Part shown: positions 52,301-59,315 of the stretch, piece after piece | How positions within the stretch are numbered: the stretch's first letter is position 1 | How the letters are laid out: every line of letters starts with the position of its first letter | NCBI RefSeq assembly: GCF_001612885.1 | Contig: NZ_BDBH01000004.1 | Location: 682,001 to 746,000 of the forward strand | DNA length: 64,000 nt | From: Nocardia harenae NBRC 108248 | GTDB taxonomy: Bacteria; Actinomycetota; Actinomycetes; Mycobacteriales; Mycobacteriaceae | Reading direction: 5' to 3' | Notes under the pieces: model-generated | The model's database searches: none | What the model saw: only the letters and a program-made list of their open reading frames with translations | What the model was told of the DNA's origin: nothing | Translations under genes and position numbers: made by a program

Positions 52301-53245
52301 CACCCGGTCCAGCGCGGCCCTGCCCTGCTGACTCACGGTGAGCAGCATGGCGAACTGCCGGATCGGCGCGACGAAGGAGCCGAGGTAGGTCATGAAGGCG
52401 AGGAAGGTGCCGAGGCTCACCGAGGCGTTCAGCGCCAGCACCCCGCCGAGCACCAGGACGAGCGCCTGGCCGATGGCGGGCACCGACTGCACCGCCGGGG
52501 TGAAGCGGCTGGTGATCCGGTTGACCCGGAGCCGGGAGCGGTAGAGGTCGCGGGCGGTGCCTGCGAGCCCGTCCAGCTCGCGCCGCTCCTGTCCGAACCC
52601 CTTCACCACCCGGACGCCTGCCACCGCGGCCTCCACCCGGATGGCGACCTCGGCGGCCCTGGCCTGCGCGTCCCAGTTGGCCGGGAACAGCTGGCGCTGG
52701 CTGCGCCTGGTCAGGATCCACAGCGCCGGGATCACCAGCAGCGCGATCACGGTGAGCGGCGGCGACATGACCGCCATCAGCACCAGCGCCGCGATCAGCA
52801 GCAGCACATTGCCGGTGACGAGCGGGATGAGCAGCAGGAACATCTGGATCAGGGTGACGTCGGTGATGGCCCGGCTCACCACCTGCCCGGTGCGCAGCTC
52901 GCCCTGCGCCCGGCCGTCCAGCCGCAGCAGCGCGGCGAAGAGGTCGCGGCGCAGGTCGTGCTGGACGCCGAGCGAGAGCCGCGAGGAACTCACCCGGCGC
53001 ACGAACGAGGCGCCGAAGCGCAACAGCCCGAGCCCGACCAGCAGCAGCGCCCACGGCAGCACCGAGGCGGCGGTGCTCGTGAGGGTGTCGACCACGTGCC
53101 GCACGATGAGCGGCAGGCTCGCGGTGAGCAGCGCGGCCCCCGCCGCGCCCGCGGCAGCGCCGAGCACGGCCCTCGGGTGCGCCCGACATCGGAGGATCAG
53201 GTATCGGATCCAGTCGCCGCGCGGTTCGTTCGGAGAGCTAAGCAC
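49340..53245 (-). CDS. Fused full-length ABC exporter (TMD-NBD-TMD-NBD), Rv0194-like
   Basis: A 1301-residue type IV ABC exporter with both halves in one chain. Half 1: six helices from about residue 30, a Pro/Ala-rich linker of about 65 residues, then NBD1 (Walker A GGAGSGKST about 426, signature LSGGQ about 523, Walker B VLVLDDATS about 547). Half 2: six helices from about 735, NBD2 (GETGAGKST about 1088, signature LSAGQ about 1191, Walker B ILILDEATA about 1212). NBD1 has Asp for the catalytic Glu and NBD2 has a weakened signature; both lie in the same composite site, so one site is degenerate and one canonical. Multidrug or lipid export as for Rv0194 is likely. Start uncertain (GTG 53245; spacing to GGAG is short). 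Confidence 0.9.
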   Translation of the reverse strand: MLSSPNEPRGDWIRYLILRCRAHPRAVLGAAAGAAGAALLTASLPLIVRHVVDTLTSTAASVLPWALLLVGLGLLRFGASFVRRVSSSRLSLGVQHDLRRDLFAALLRLDGRAQGELRTGQVVSRAITDVTLIQMFLLLIPLVTGNVLLLIAALVLMAVMSPPLTVIALLVIPALWILTRRSQRQLFPANWDAQARAAEVAIRVEAAVAGVRVVKGFGQERRELDGLAGTARDLYRSRLRVNRITSRFTPAVQSVPAIGQALVLVLGGVLALNASVSLGTFLAFMTYLGSFVAPIRQFAMLLTVSQQGRAALDRVREVIETEPSATAAAAPPEATAAAGRAATPTTAARPYLAAPPLDAGLRGAAEPQVAAASPGIRCPGAATAQATTPPPGLGFHGVTVTFGATTVLNGLDLTVEPGETVAIAGGAGSGKSTLALLIPRLLDPDAGRITLDGTDIRELPGVRGEVAMVFEDTHLVAGTVRANVAYGVPDATDDAIRHALHLAAADEFVAALPDGLDTRIGERGQRLSGGQRQRIALARALLTDATVLVLDDATSAIDARVEERIFQRIAAEVRGRTTLVVAHRMSTLALADRVAVLDGGRVAELGTLAELRASGELFRALFTPPDVSEIDTEPPAGSARSTTAPLWNEPAGGPDDDRALEQAAAAFSQRAAGAPAGLGRGAAGGGMMTAAPPSGDVRAQIDALPPVTGEPEVPDSFARSPDPAFGAARLLRPFAAPLLAGLGLVALDALAQILIPVLVRYGIDHGVLAGSRDVVLLAAAAALVVCLVDWVIGIGQLRLMGRAGERLLYGLRVKTFAHLQRLGLQYYERELGGRIMTRMTTDVDALSAFLQTGLATALTSTLTVAGVVIALLLIEPHLALVVLALLPILVVSTAVFRRLSVPAYVLARERVAAVNAYLQENVDTIAVTQAYRREPVNRTEFERRSWSYRNARLRSQLLMAVFFPFIEFMSVIATAAVLAVGVHDVREGVLTAGTLIAFLLYIELLFAPIQQLSQVFDSYQQAVVGVDRLGELLRTPVATPEAADAVPVERLAGRIELRDVAFAYHPDTPDVLTGVGLSIAAGQQVALVGETGAGKSTLVKLLARFYDPTAGTVLVDGVDLRRYRLADFRARLGIVPQEPFLFGDTVREAIAYGRPDAEPAAIEWAARAVGAHEMIAALEHGYHQPIGPNGRALSAGQRQLLALARAQLVEPDILILDEATASLDLATEARVRAAVDVLTAGRTTLVVAHRLATAADADLIVVVRGGRIEQTGTHAELLAVEGTYRELWAAYVGGGAAVPNP

Positions 53246-53262
53246 TTCTCCATTCTGCGCGA

Positions 53263-53445
53263 TCACCGCACGACCGCGAGCGGGACCGCGGTGCCGTACC
53301 GATTTCTCCTGGCGGTCGAGGCCAACGTGGCGTACTCGGTGCGGAAGAGCCCGCGCCCCTGCAGGATCGGCCCCACCGTGTCGACGAAGGCGGTCCGGAC
53401 CGGAGGGCAGCACCGCGGGCGTGATGTCGCAGCCGTCGGGCACGG
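53263..53445 (-). pseudogene. C-terminal remnant of an LLM (NtaA/DszA-type) flavin mono-oxygenase
   Basis: Reading leftward, one frame gives DGCDITPAVLPSG and, after a frameshift near 53410, the next frame gives FVDTVGPILQGRGLFRTEY, ending at TGA 53263. Together these match the C-terminus of NtaA/SnaA/DszA mono-oxygenases (aDGF ... lP, then fvd.vvPeLqrRGLfRtEY). Nothing of the TIM-barrel core remains; the upstream side is occupied by the ROK gene. A decayed fragment, not expressed as protein. Confidence 0.65.
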
Positions 53446-53449
53446 CCGA

Positions 53450-54604
53450 TCACACGGCGAGACAGGCGGTGCCCGGCGTCGAACCCGCCCAGCGCTCCAG
53501 CGCATCGAGCGGGGCGCGGAAGAGGCCGTCCAGCGCGACGGCGGCGCCCGCGATCTCCAGCACCCGCCCCATGAAGGTGGAGGCGGCGATGAGTTCGTCC
53601 GGGTCGCTGCTGGTCACCGAGTGCCTGCGCACCGTCTCGACGTAGCTCTCCCGCACCGCGGGCAGCTCGGGCAGGCTGCGGTCCACGATCACCACCGCCT
53701 CGGGGTCCAGGATGTCGACCAGCATGGCCACGATCCGGCCGAGCACCGCGGCGCGCTGCACGAAGAGCTCGTGCGCGGCGGGGTCGGTGCCGGCGGCGGC
53801 GAGCAGCTCCGGAAGGGTCGCCGCCGGAATCGCGGCCGCCGCGGCACGGCGCAGCAGGGCGTGGTCGGAGTAGTCGTCGCGTGGCGGCTCGGCGCCGCCG
53901 ACCAGCCGGGAGATGGAGCCGGCCGAGGAGCGCGGGCCGTAGTGCACCCGGCCGTGCACCGCGAAGGCCGCGTCGATCACATTGCCGACGAAGAGCATCA
54001 CCGCGCTGCTGGTGCCGCGCAACCTGCCGAAGCGCTGCTCGGCGTGCATGAGCGCGCGGGCGTGGCTGTCCAGCTCGACCGGGAGCCCGGTGGCCGCCGC
54101 GAGCCGCGCTCGCACCGGGACGTGGTGCCAGCGCAGGAAGGAGTGCTCGAGCACGATGCCCGAGCGCCGGTCCACCCGCCCGCCGATGGCGACCCCGACG
54201 GCGAGGACACGGTGCCCGTCGCCGGCGCCGCGGGCCGCCGCGATCGCGGCCACGGCGTCGGCGAGGATGTCGTCCGGGTCGGAGGAGCGGTGCGGGATCT
54301 GGTTGCCGGTGAGCACCGTCCCGGCGATGTCGACCACCGCGACGGTGGTCTGCGCGGCCGCGATGTGCACCGCGATCACCACATTGCCCGCGCTGTTCAG
54401 CGCCAGCGGCGCGGACGGCCGCCCGATCCCGGAGAGGCTCACCTCCTCCGGCAGCTCGACCAGCAGCCCGGCGTCGAGCAGAGACCTGGACTGCCAGGTC
54501 ACCGTGGCCGGGGAGACGCCCGCGTGCCGCGCGACCACGCTGCGCGGGACCGGGCCCGATTCCAGCACCGCCCGCAGCACCGCCGCCGCGCTGTTGTCCG
54601 TCAC
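53450..54604 (-). CDS. ROK-family transcriptional repressor
   Basis: A 384-residue protein. The N-terminal winged helix (residues about 5-65: RSVVARHAGVSPATVTWQSRSLLDAGLL) is followed by a ROK actin-like sugar-binding fold (VIAVHIAAAQTTVAVVDIAG; AVGVAIGGRVD). The usual zinc-site CxCGxxGC of ROK kinases is absent, consistent with a regulator rather than a kinase. GGAGG precedes the GTG. Such repressors control sugar uptake or catabolic genes; the former target may have been the lost mono-oxygenase now seen as a remnant next door. Confidence 0.9.
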   Translation of the reverse strand: MTDNSAAAVLRAVLESGPVPRSVVARHAGVSPATVTWQSRSLLDAGLLVELPEEVSLSGIGRPSAPLALNSAGNVVIAVHIAAAQTTVAVVDIAGTVLTGNQIPHRSSDPDDILADAVAAIAAARGAGDGHRVLAVGVAIGGRVDRRSGIVLEHSFLRWHHVPVRARLAAATGLPVELDSHARALMHAEQRFGRLRGTSSAVMLFVGNVIDAAFAVHGRVHYGPRSSAGSISRLVGGAEPPRDDYSDHALLRRAAAAAIPAATLPELLAAAGTDPAAHELFVQRAAVLGRIVAMLVDILDPEAVVIVDRSLPELPAVRESYVETVRRHSVTSSDPDELIAASTFMGRVLEIAGAAVALDGLFRAPLDALERWAGSTPGTACLAV

Positions 54605-54697
54605 CGTCGCCTCCGCCCTCCGCCATGTCTCCCGGCCTCCGCGCCGACAACGCTAGGAGCGCGGGGGAAGAGTGCGAAGGCTTCAGCGCACGCTGAT

Positions 54698-55288
54698 CTA
54701 TTCTGCTCGCCTCCTGCTCGATGCCGAACGGGCGGCGAGGAAGTCGTCGACCAGCCGGGCGCAGGCCGCGGGCGAGGTGTCGCCGAGCCCGACCAGCCGG
54801 GTGAAGACCAGCGGCCCGACCAGCTGGATCAGCACCTGCACCCGGTCGTGCTCGCCGAGCAGCGCGCGCGCCTCGTCTCCGTCGAGCAGCTCGTCGAAGG
54901 GCACCCGGTACTGCTCGATCAGCCGGGCCCGCAGCGCGCTCGTCGCGGGGCCGTCCCCCGGGTCGGTGGCGAGCCAGGCCACGGTGGCGAGGTGCAGCGG
55001 CACCTCCTCGATGACCTGAGCCTGCCTGGTGAGCAGCTCGACCAGGCGATCGCGCAGCGGGCCCTCCGCGGGGGCGGGCACCGGCGGCGGCAGCAGCCGC
55101 TCCAGAGTGGCCGCGCGCAGCTGCGCGGCGCTCTCGAAGTGCCGGTAGAGGGTGGTGCGCGCGACCTTCGATGCCCGGGTCACCGCGTCGACGGTGACCG
55201 CGTCCAGCCCGCCACTACGCAGCAGCGCGGTGGCCGCGTCCAGCAGGCGGGCCCGGGACCGCAGCCTGCGGGGGTCGATCTCGGTCAT
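54698..55288 (-). CDS. TetR-family transcriptional regulator of the adjacent MFS pump
   Basis: A 196-residue repressor with helix-turn-helix SGGLDAVTVDAVTRASKVARTTLYRHFESAAQL region (about residues 25-58) and a helical effector domain. ATG 55288 gives the usual short N-terminus; ATG 55300 is possible. It is divergent from the MFS exporter, with repeated GATACYGACAGT sequences in the 102-bp gap, an arrangement typical of drug-responsive repressor/pump pairs. Confidence 0.9.
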   Translation of the reverse strand: MTEIDPRRLRSRARLLDAATALLRSGGLDAVTVDAVTRASKVARTTLYRHFESAAQLRAATLERLLPPPVPAPAEGPLRDRLVELLTRQAQVIEEVPLHLATVAWLATDPGDGPATSALRARLIEQYRVPFDELLDGDEARALLGEHDRVQVLIQLVGPLVFTRLVGLGDTSPAACARLVDDFLAARSASSRRRAE

Positions 55289-55338
55289 GCTCGCCAGCAT
55301 TCCTCGCTCCCGGTGCGGATCGCCGCCCACCCCCCTAT

Positions 55339-55373
55339 GATACCGACAGTACCGCTACGATACTGACAGTTTC
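55339..55373. promoter_or_regulatory. Repeated operator-like sequence between tetR and MFS genes
   Basis: GATACCGACAGT (55339) and GATACTGACAGT (55359) are direct repeats 20 bp apart. The second is also quasi-palindromic (ACTG A CAGT core, extended GA/TC flanks). TACGAT at 55355-55360 may be a -10. Likely the binding region of the divergent TetR protein. Confidence 0.55.
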
Positions 55374-55390
55374 GTTTCTCCGGGAGGGCG

Positions 55391-56980
55391 ATGATGGCGA
55401 CGCGGGTGTGGAAGTCCGGGATGTGGATGGTGACCCTCGCCTGCCTGGCGCTGGCGCTGGTGGTCGGCTCGATGGCGGCGCTCTACACCGCGCTGCCGGA
55501 CATGGCCGTGCGCACCGGGGCGGACCAGCACCAGCTCACCTGGATCGTGGACGGCTACACGCTCACCCTCGCCTGCCTGGTGCTGCTCGGCGGCGCGCTC
55601 GGCGACCGCTACGGCAGGCGCACCATGATGGTGCTCGGGCTCATCGTCTTCGCCGCGGCGTCGGCGGTCCCGCTCTTCGCCGAGGGACCTGCCTGGATCA
55701 TCGTCGCGCGCTGCGTCTGCGGGGCGGGGGCGGCGCTGGTGATGCCGTCGACGCTCTCGCTGCTGACCGCGAACTTCGGCGAGGAGCGGCGCGGGCTGGT
55801 GGTCGGCGTGTGGGCCGGGGTCGCCGGAATCGGCGCGATGCTCGGCATCCTCGGCTCCGGGCTGCTGCTCAGGTTCTCGTCGTGGAGCGCGATCTTCGTC
55901 GCCATGAGCCTGGCCGGGGTGGCGCTGGCGCTGGCTTCGTTCTCGCTGCCGGAGTCGCAGGACGACTCGCGGCCGCCGGTGGACCTGCTCGGTGCACTCA
56001 CCTCGGGTGCGACGGTCGGTGCGCTGGTGCTGGCCGCGGTGCAGGTGCCGCTGCACGGCTGGACGCACCCCGCGGTGCTGATTCCGGCGGCGCTGGCGCC
56101 GCTCGCGGCCGCGGCCTTCGTGGCGGTGGAGCTGCGGATGGCCAGGCCGCTGCTCGACGTGCGGCTCTTCGCCGACCGCGGCTTCGGCGCGGGCACCATC
56201 TCGGTGACGCTGCAGTTCCTGGTCTCGTTCGGCGTCTTCATGGTCTACGTGCAGTTCCTGCAGCTGGTCTTCGGCTACTCGCCACTGCGGGCCGCCTTCG
56301 CCATGGCGCCCATGATGATTCCCATGTTGGTGCTGGCCGTGATCGCGCCGAAGCTGGCCGAGCGGTTCGGGCTGCGGATCCTGCTCGGCACCGGGCTGGC
56401 GATCATCGGGGCCGGGTTGCTGCTGCTCGCGCAGACCGACGCGTCGAGCACCTACGGCGGCATTGTGCTCGCGCTGCTGGTGACCAGCGCCGGTGTCGGG
56501 CTCTCCACCTCGCCCGCCACCGCCGCCATCGTGGCGGGCACGCCGGAGGAGCAGCACGGCGTCGCGGCGGCGGTGAACGACGCCGCGCGCGAGATCGGCG
56601 CGGCGGTCGGCATCGCGGTGGCGGGCAGCATCCTCGCGGCGGGGTACGCCGCGCGGATCGACCCGGTGGTCGCGCGGTTGCCGGAGCCGCTGCGCGAGCC
56701 GGTGAGCGATTCGCTGGCCGCCGCGCTCGCGGTGGCCGAGCAGGTGGGGCCCGCCGGACAGCCGCTGGCCGATGCCGCGGTCGAGGCCTTCGTGCACGGC
56801 ACGCACCAGGCGCTGGTCGCGCTCGGCATCATCGCGCTGGTGACCGCCGCGGTGGTCGGGGCATGGGCGCCGGGGCCGAAACGGGGTGCGGCGGTACCGC
56901 AGGCCATCGAGCCCGAGCAGGAAGCTGTACAGCTGTCCAAATTAATGTCCAGTTCAAGCGATCATACGCTGGACACGTAG
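55391..56980 (+). CDS. MFS multidrug exporter, EmrB/QacA (DHA2, 14-TM) family
   Basis: A 529-residue efflux protein with about 14 membrane helices: ALYTALPDMAVRTGA in TM1, GGALGDRYGRRTMM loop motif, RCVCGAGAALVMPSTLSLL in TM4 and GILGSGLLL in TM5. The cytosolic tail is acidic and serine-rich. The start is one of two adjacent ATGs after GGGAGGG. It is controlled by the divergent TetR, by context. Substrate unknown; drug/antiseptic export is the family norm. Its last codons contain palindrome and TGTCCA motifs that probably belong to the next gene's promoter. Confidence 0.92.
   Translation: MMATRVWKSGMWMVTLACLALALVVGSMAALYTALPDMAVRTGADQHQLTWIVDGYTLTLACLVLLGGALGDRYGRRTMMVLGLIVFAAASAVPLFAEGPAWIIVARCVCGAGAALVMPSTLSLLTANFGEERRGLVVGVWAGVAGIGAMLGILGSGLLLRFSSWSAIFVAMSLAGVALALASFSLPESQDDSRPPVDLLGALTSGATVGALVLAAVQVPLHGWTHPAVLIPAALAPLAAAAFVAVELRMARPLLDVRLFADRGFGAGTISVTLQFLVSFGVFMVYVQFLQLVFGYSPLRAAFAMAPMMIPMLVLAVIAPKLAERFGLRILLGTGLAIIGAGLLLLAQTDASSTYGGIVLALLVTSAGVGLSTSPATAAIVAGTPEEQHGVAAAVNDAAREIGAAVGIAVAGSILAAGYAARIDPVVARLPEPLREPVSDSLAAALAVAEQVGPAGQPLADAAVEAFVHGTHQALVALGIIALVTAAVVGAWAPGPKRGAAVPQAIEPEQEAVQLSKLMSSSSDHTLDT
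56923..56975 (+). promoter_or_regulatory. Cluster of palindrome and TGTCCA boxes upstream of the alcohol dehydrogenase
   Basis: A perfect 12-bp palindrome AGCTGTACAGCT (56923-56934) is followed by TGTCCA at 56934 and 56946 and its complement TGGACA at 56970, within an AT-richer stretch than its surroundings. The block covers the end of the MFS gene and lies 70-120 bp before the dehydrogenase start, so it is probably a regulator-binding region for that gene. Confidence 0.45.
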
Positions 56981-57044
56981 TTGTATGACGGTCTACGGTG
57001 ACGCCGACGGCGCGCTGCGCGGAAGTGACGAAGGCAGGTTCACC

Positions 57045-58172
57045 ATGAAGACCAAGGGTGCTCTGATCTGGGATTTCAACCAGCCCTGGACGATCGAGGA
57101 GATCGAGATCGGCGCACCGCGCCGGAACGAGGTGGCGATCCGGATGGAGGCCGCGGGCATGTGCCACTCCGACCATCACCTGCAGACCGGCGGCATCCCG
57201 ATGGCGGGCTTCCCGGTACTCGGCGGGCACGAGGGCGCGGGGGTGGTGATCGAGGTCGGCGACGGCGTGGAGGACGTCGCGGTCGGCGACCACGTGGTGC
57301 TGTCGTTCATCCCGTCCTGCGGCAAGTGCCCGTCCTGCCAGTCCGGGCTGCGCAACCTCTGCGACCTCGGCGCGCTGCTGCTCGGCGGCGCCTCGGCCAG
57401 CGACGGCTCGTTCCGGATCACCGCGCGCGGCGAGAACGTCTACCCCATGTCGCTGCTCGGCACCTTCTCGCCGTACATGGTGGTGCACCGCAGCTCGGTG
57501 GTGAAGATCGATCCGTCGATCCCGTTCGAGGTGGCCTGCCTGGTCGGCTGCGGCGTCACCACCGGCTACGGCTCGGCGGTGCGCACCGCGAACATCCGCC
57601 CCGGCGAGGACGTCGCGGTGATCGGCATCGGCGGGCTCGGCATCTCCGCGCTGCAGGGCGCGGTGAACGCGGGCGCGCGGCACATCTTCGCGGTGGACCC
57701 GGTGCCGTGGAAGCGCGAACAGGCGCTGAAGTTCGGCGCCACGCACGCCTACGCGACCACCGAGGAGGCCACCGCTGCCTGCGCCGAGATCACCGCGGGC
57801 GGCATGGCCAAGAAGGTGATCGTGACCGTCGGCGAGGTGCGCGGCGGCGACGTCGACCTCTGGATGGGGATCACCGCCAAGGCGGGCACCTGCGTGCTCA
57901 CCGCCATGGGCAACCTGGTCGACAACCAGACGACGCTCAACCTGGCCATGCTCACCCTGCTGCAGAAGAACCTGCAGGGCACCATCTTCGGCGGCGGCAA
58001 CCCGCACTACGACATCCCGCACCTGCTCTCCATGTACCAGGTCGGCAAGCTCAACCTGGACGACATGGTGACCAGGCAGTACCGCCTCGAGCAGGTCAAC
58101 GACGGGTACGCCGACATGCTCGAGGGCCGCAATATCCGCGGCGTCGTCCGGTACACCGACGCCGACTGGTGA
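57045..58172 (+). CDS. Zinc alcohol dehydrogenase, NDMA-dependent (AdhD-like) type
   Basis: A 375-residue medium-chain dehydrogenase. Catalytic zinc ligands are in AGMCHSDHH and GHEGAG; the structural zinc loop is CGKCPSCQSGLRNLC; the coenzyme motif is GIGGLGISALQGA. The long YPMSLLGTFSPYMVVH and DPVPWKREQALKFGATHA segments are typical of the actinobacterial NDMA-dependent group, in which the nicotinamide cofactor is tightly bound and reoxidised by an external acceptor (mycofactocin in mycobacteria). No mycofactocin genes are in the window. Oxidises primary alcohols to aldehydes. ATG 57045 follows GAAGGCAGG. Confidence 0.9.
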   Translation: MKTKGALIWDFNQPWTIEEIEIGAPRRNEVAIRMEAAGMCHSDHHLQTGGIPMAGFPVLGGHEGAGVVIEVGDGVEDVAVGDHVVLSFIPSCGKCPSCQSGLRNLCDLGALLLGGASASDGSFRITARGENVYPMSLLGTFSPYMVVHRSSVVKIDPSIPFEVACLVGCGVTTGYGSAVRTANIRPGEDVAVIGIGGLGISALQGAVNAGARHIFAVDPVPWKREQALKFGATHAYATTEEATAACAEITAGGMAKKVIVTVGEVRGGDVDLWMGITAKAGTCVLTAMGNLVDNQTTLNLAMLTLLQKNLQGTIFGGGNPHYDIPHLLSMYQVGKLNLDDMVTRQYRLEQVNDGYADMLEGRNIRGVVRYTDADW

Positions 58173-58355
58173 GCTACGTCGCCGCCTGCGCGTACCGCTC
58201 GCCGGTGTAGCGCGCGGGTGCCGCTGCGGTGTCTCGGCCGCATGAACCGTTCGCGCCTTCCGGCCTCCATGCCCGGCAGCGCGGGACGATCCGAGATAGT
58301 CTCCGCCGCAGGACTATTCGGCGGAAGGCGGCACGATGACCGTTGCGGGGCGCGG

Positions 58356-59315
58356 ATGAGCGCATTCGCCGACGCCTTTCTGGCGCTACCGCCCCGGCGC
58401 AACCCCCACGTCGACACCGCCGCCGCGCACGTCGACGCCTGGGTGCGCGGCCACGGCCTGGTCGAGCGCGCGGCCGTGCGGGCCCGGTTCGCGGAGACCG
58501 ATTTCGGCGCCTTCGCCGCCGCCACCTACCCGGCCGCCGACGCCACGCGGCTGGAGCTGGTGACCGACTGGCTGGCCTGGCTCTTCCTGCTCGACGACCA
58601 GCTCGACGACGGCTCGCTCGGCCGCTCGCCGGACCAGCTGGCGACGCTGCTCACCGCCGTCATGGCGGTGCTCGCGGGCGGCGCGGCCGATCCCGCCGCC
58701 CCCGGGATCGTGCGCGCCCTCGACGACCTGTGGCGCCGCACCGCCCCCGGCACCGGCGAGGTCTGGCGGCACCGCTTCACCGGGCACGCCACCGAGTGCG
58801 CGCTGGCCGTGGTGTGGGAGGTGGACAACCGGGTCCGCGGGGTCGTGCCCGCCGAGGCCGAGTACCTGGAGCGGCGCAGGCACACCGGCGCCATCTACCC
58901 GTGCATGGATCTGATCGAGGTGGTCGAGGGGATCGAGCTGCCGGAGGCGGTGTACCGCGGCGAGCCGTTCACCCGCGCCCTCGACGCCGCCTGCGACGTG
59001 GTGTGCTGGACCAACGACCTGGTGTCGCTGGACAAGGAGGCCGCGCTCGGCGAGTGCCACAACCTGGTGCTGCTGCTCGAGCACTGGCGCGGGGTGGAGC
59101 GGGGGGTCGCGGTGGAGCTGGGCAGGGCCCGCGCCGCCGAGCGGCTGCGCGAGTTCCACGGCGCCGAGGCCGCGGTACTCGCCGCGCACCCGGGTCACCG
59201 CGCCGAGCTCGCGGCCTACCTGGGCGGGATGCGCTCGTGGATGCGCGGGCACCTGGACTGGTCCGCGAGCTCCGGCCGCTACCGGGTCGCCACCGGCGGA
59301 GGCGGCGCCGGATGA
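58356..59315 (+). CDS. Class I terpene cyclase (sesqui-/diterpene synthase family)
   Basis: A 319-residue single-domain alpha-fold terpene synthase. The aspartate-rich motif DDQLD is at residues 80-84 (LFLLDDQLDDG), the NSE triad is Asn220, Ser224, Glu228 in NDLVSLDKE, the effector Arg is in RRRHTGAIYP and the C-terminal RY pair is in SSGRYR. All metal-binding residues are intact. Product cannot be predicted. The stop overlaps the ATG of a prenyl diphosphate synthase, so the two genes form a self-contained terpene cassette. Nested inverted repeats (ATAGTC/GACTAT and TCCGCCG/CGGCGGA) lie about 30-55 bp upstream. Confidence 0.92.
   Translation: MSAFADAFLALPPRRNPHVDTAAAHVDAWVRGHGLVERAAVRARFAETDFGAFAAATYPAADATRLELVTDWLAWLFLLDDQLDDGSLGRSPDQLATLLTAVMAVLAGGAADPAAPGIVRALDDLWRRTAPGTGEVWRHRFTGHATECALAVVWEVDNRVRGVVPAEAEYLERRRHTGAIYPCMDLIEVVEGIELPEAVYRGEPFTRALDAACDVVCWTNDLVSLDKEAALGECHNLVLLLEHWRGVERGVAVELGRARAAERLREFHGAEAAVLAAHPGHRAELAAYLGGMRSWMRGHLDWSASSGRYRVATGGGGAG

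Noticed and set aside
49424..55366. A 1980-codon open frame on the plus strand
   Set aside because: It runs antisense to the fused ABC exporter, the ROK gene and a TetR gene, all with clear domains. Its translation is low-complexity His/Arg/Gln/Gly, the usual mirror of GC-biased codons.
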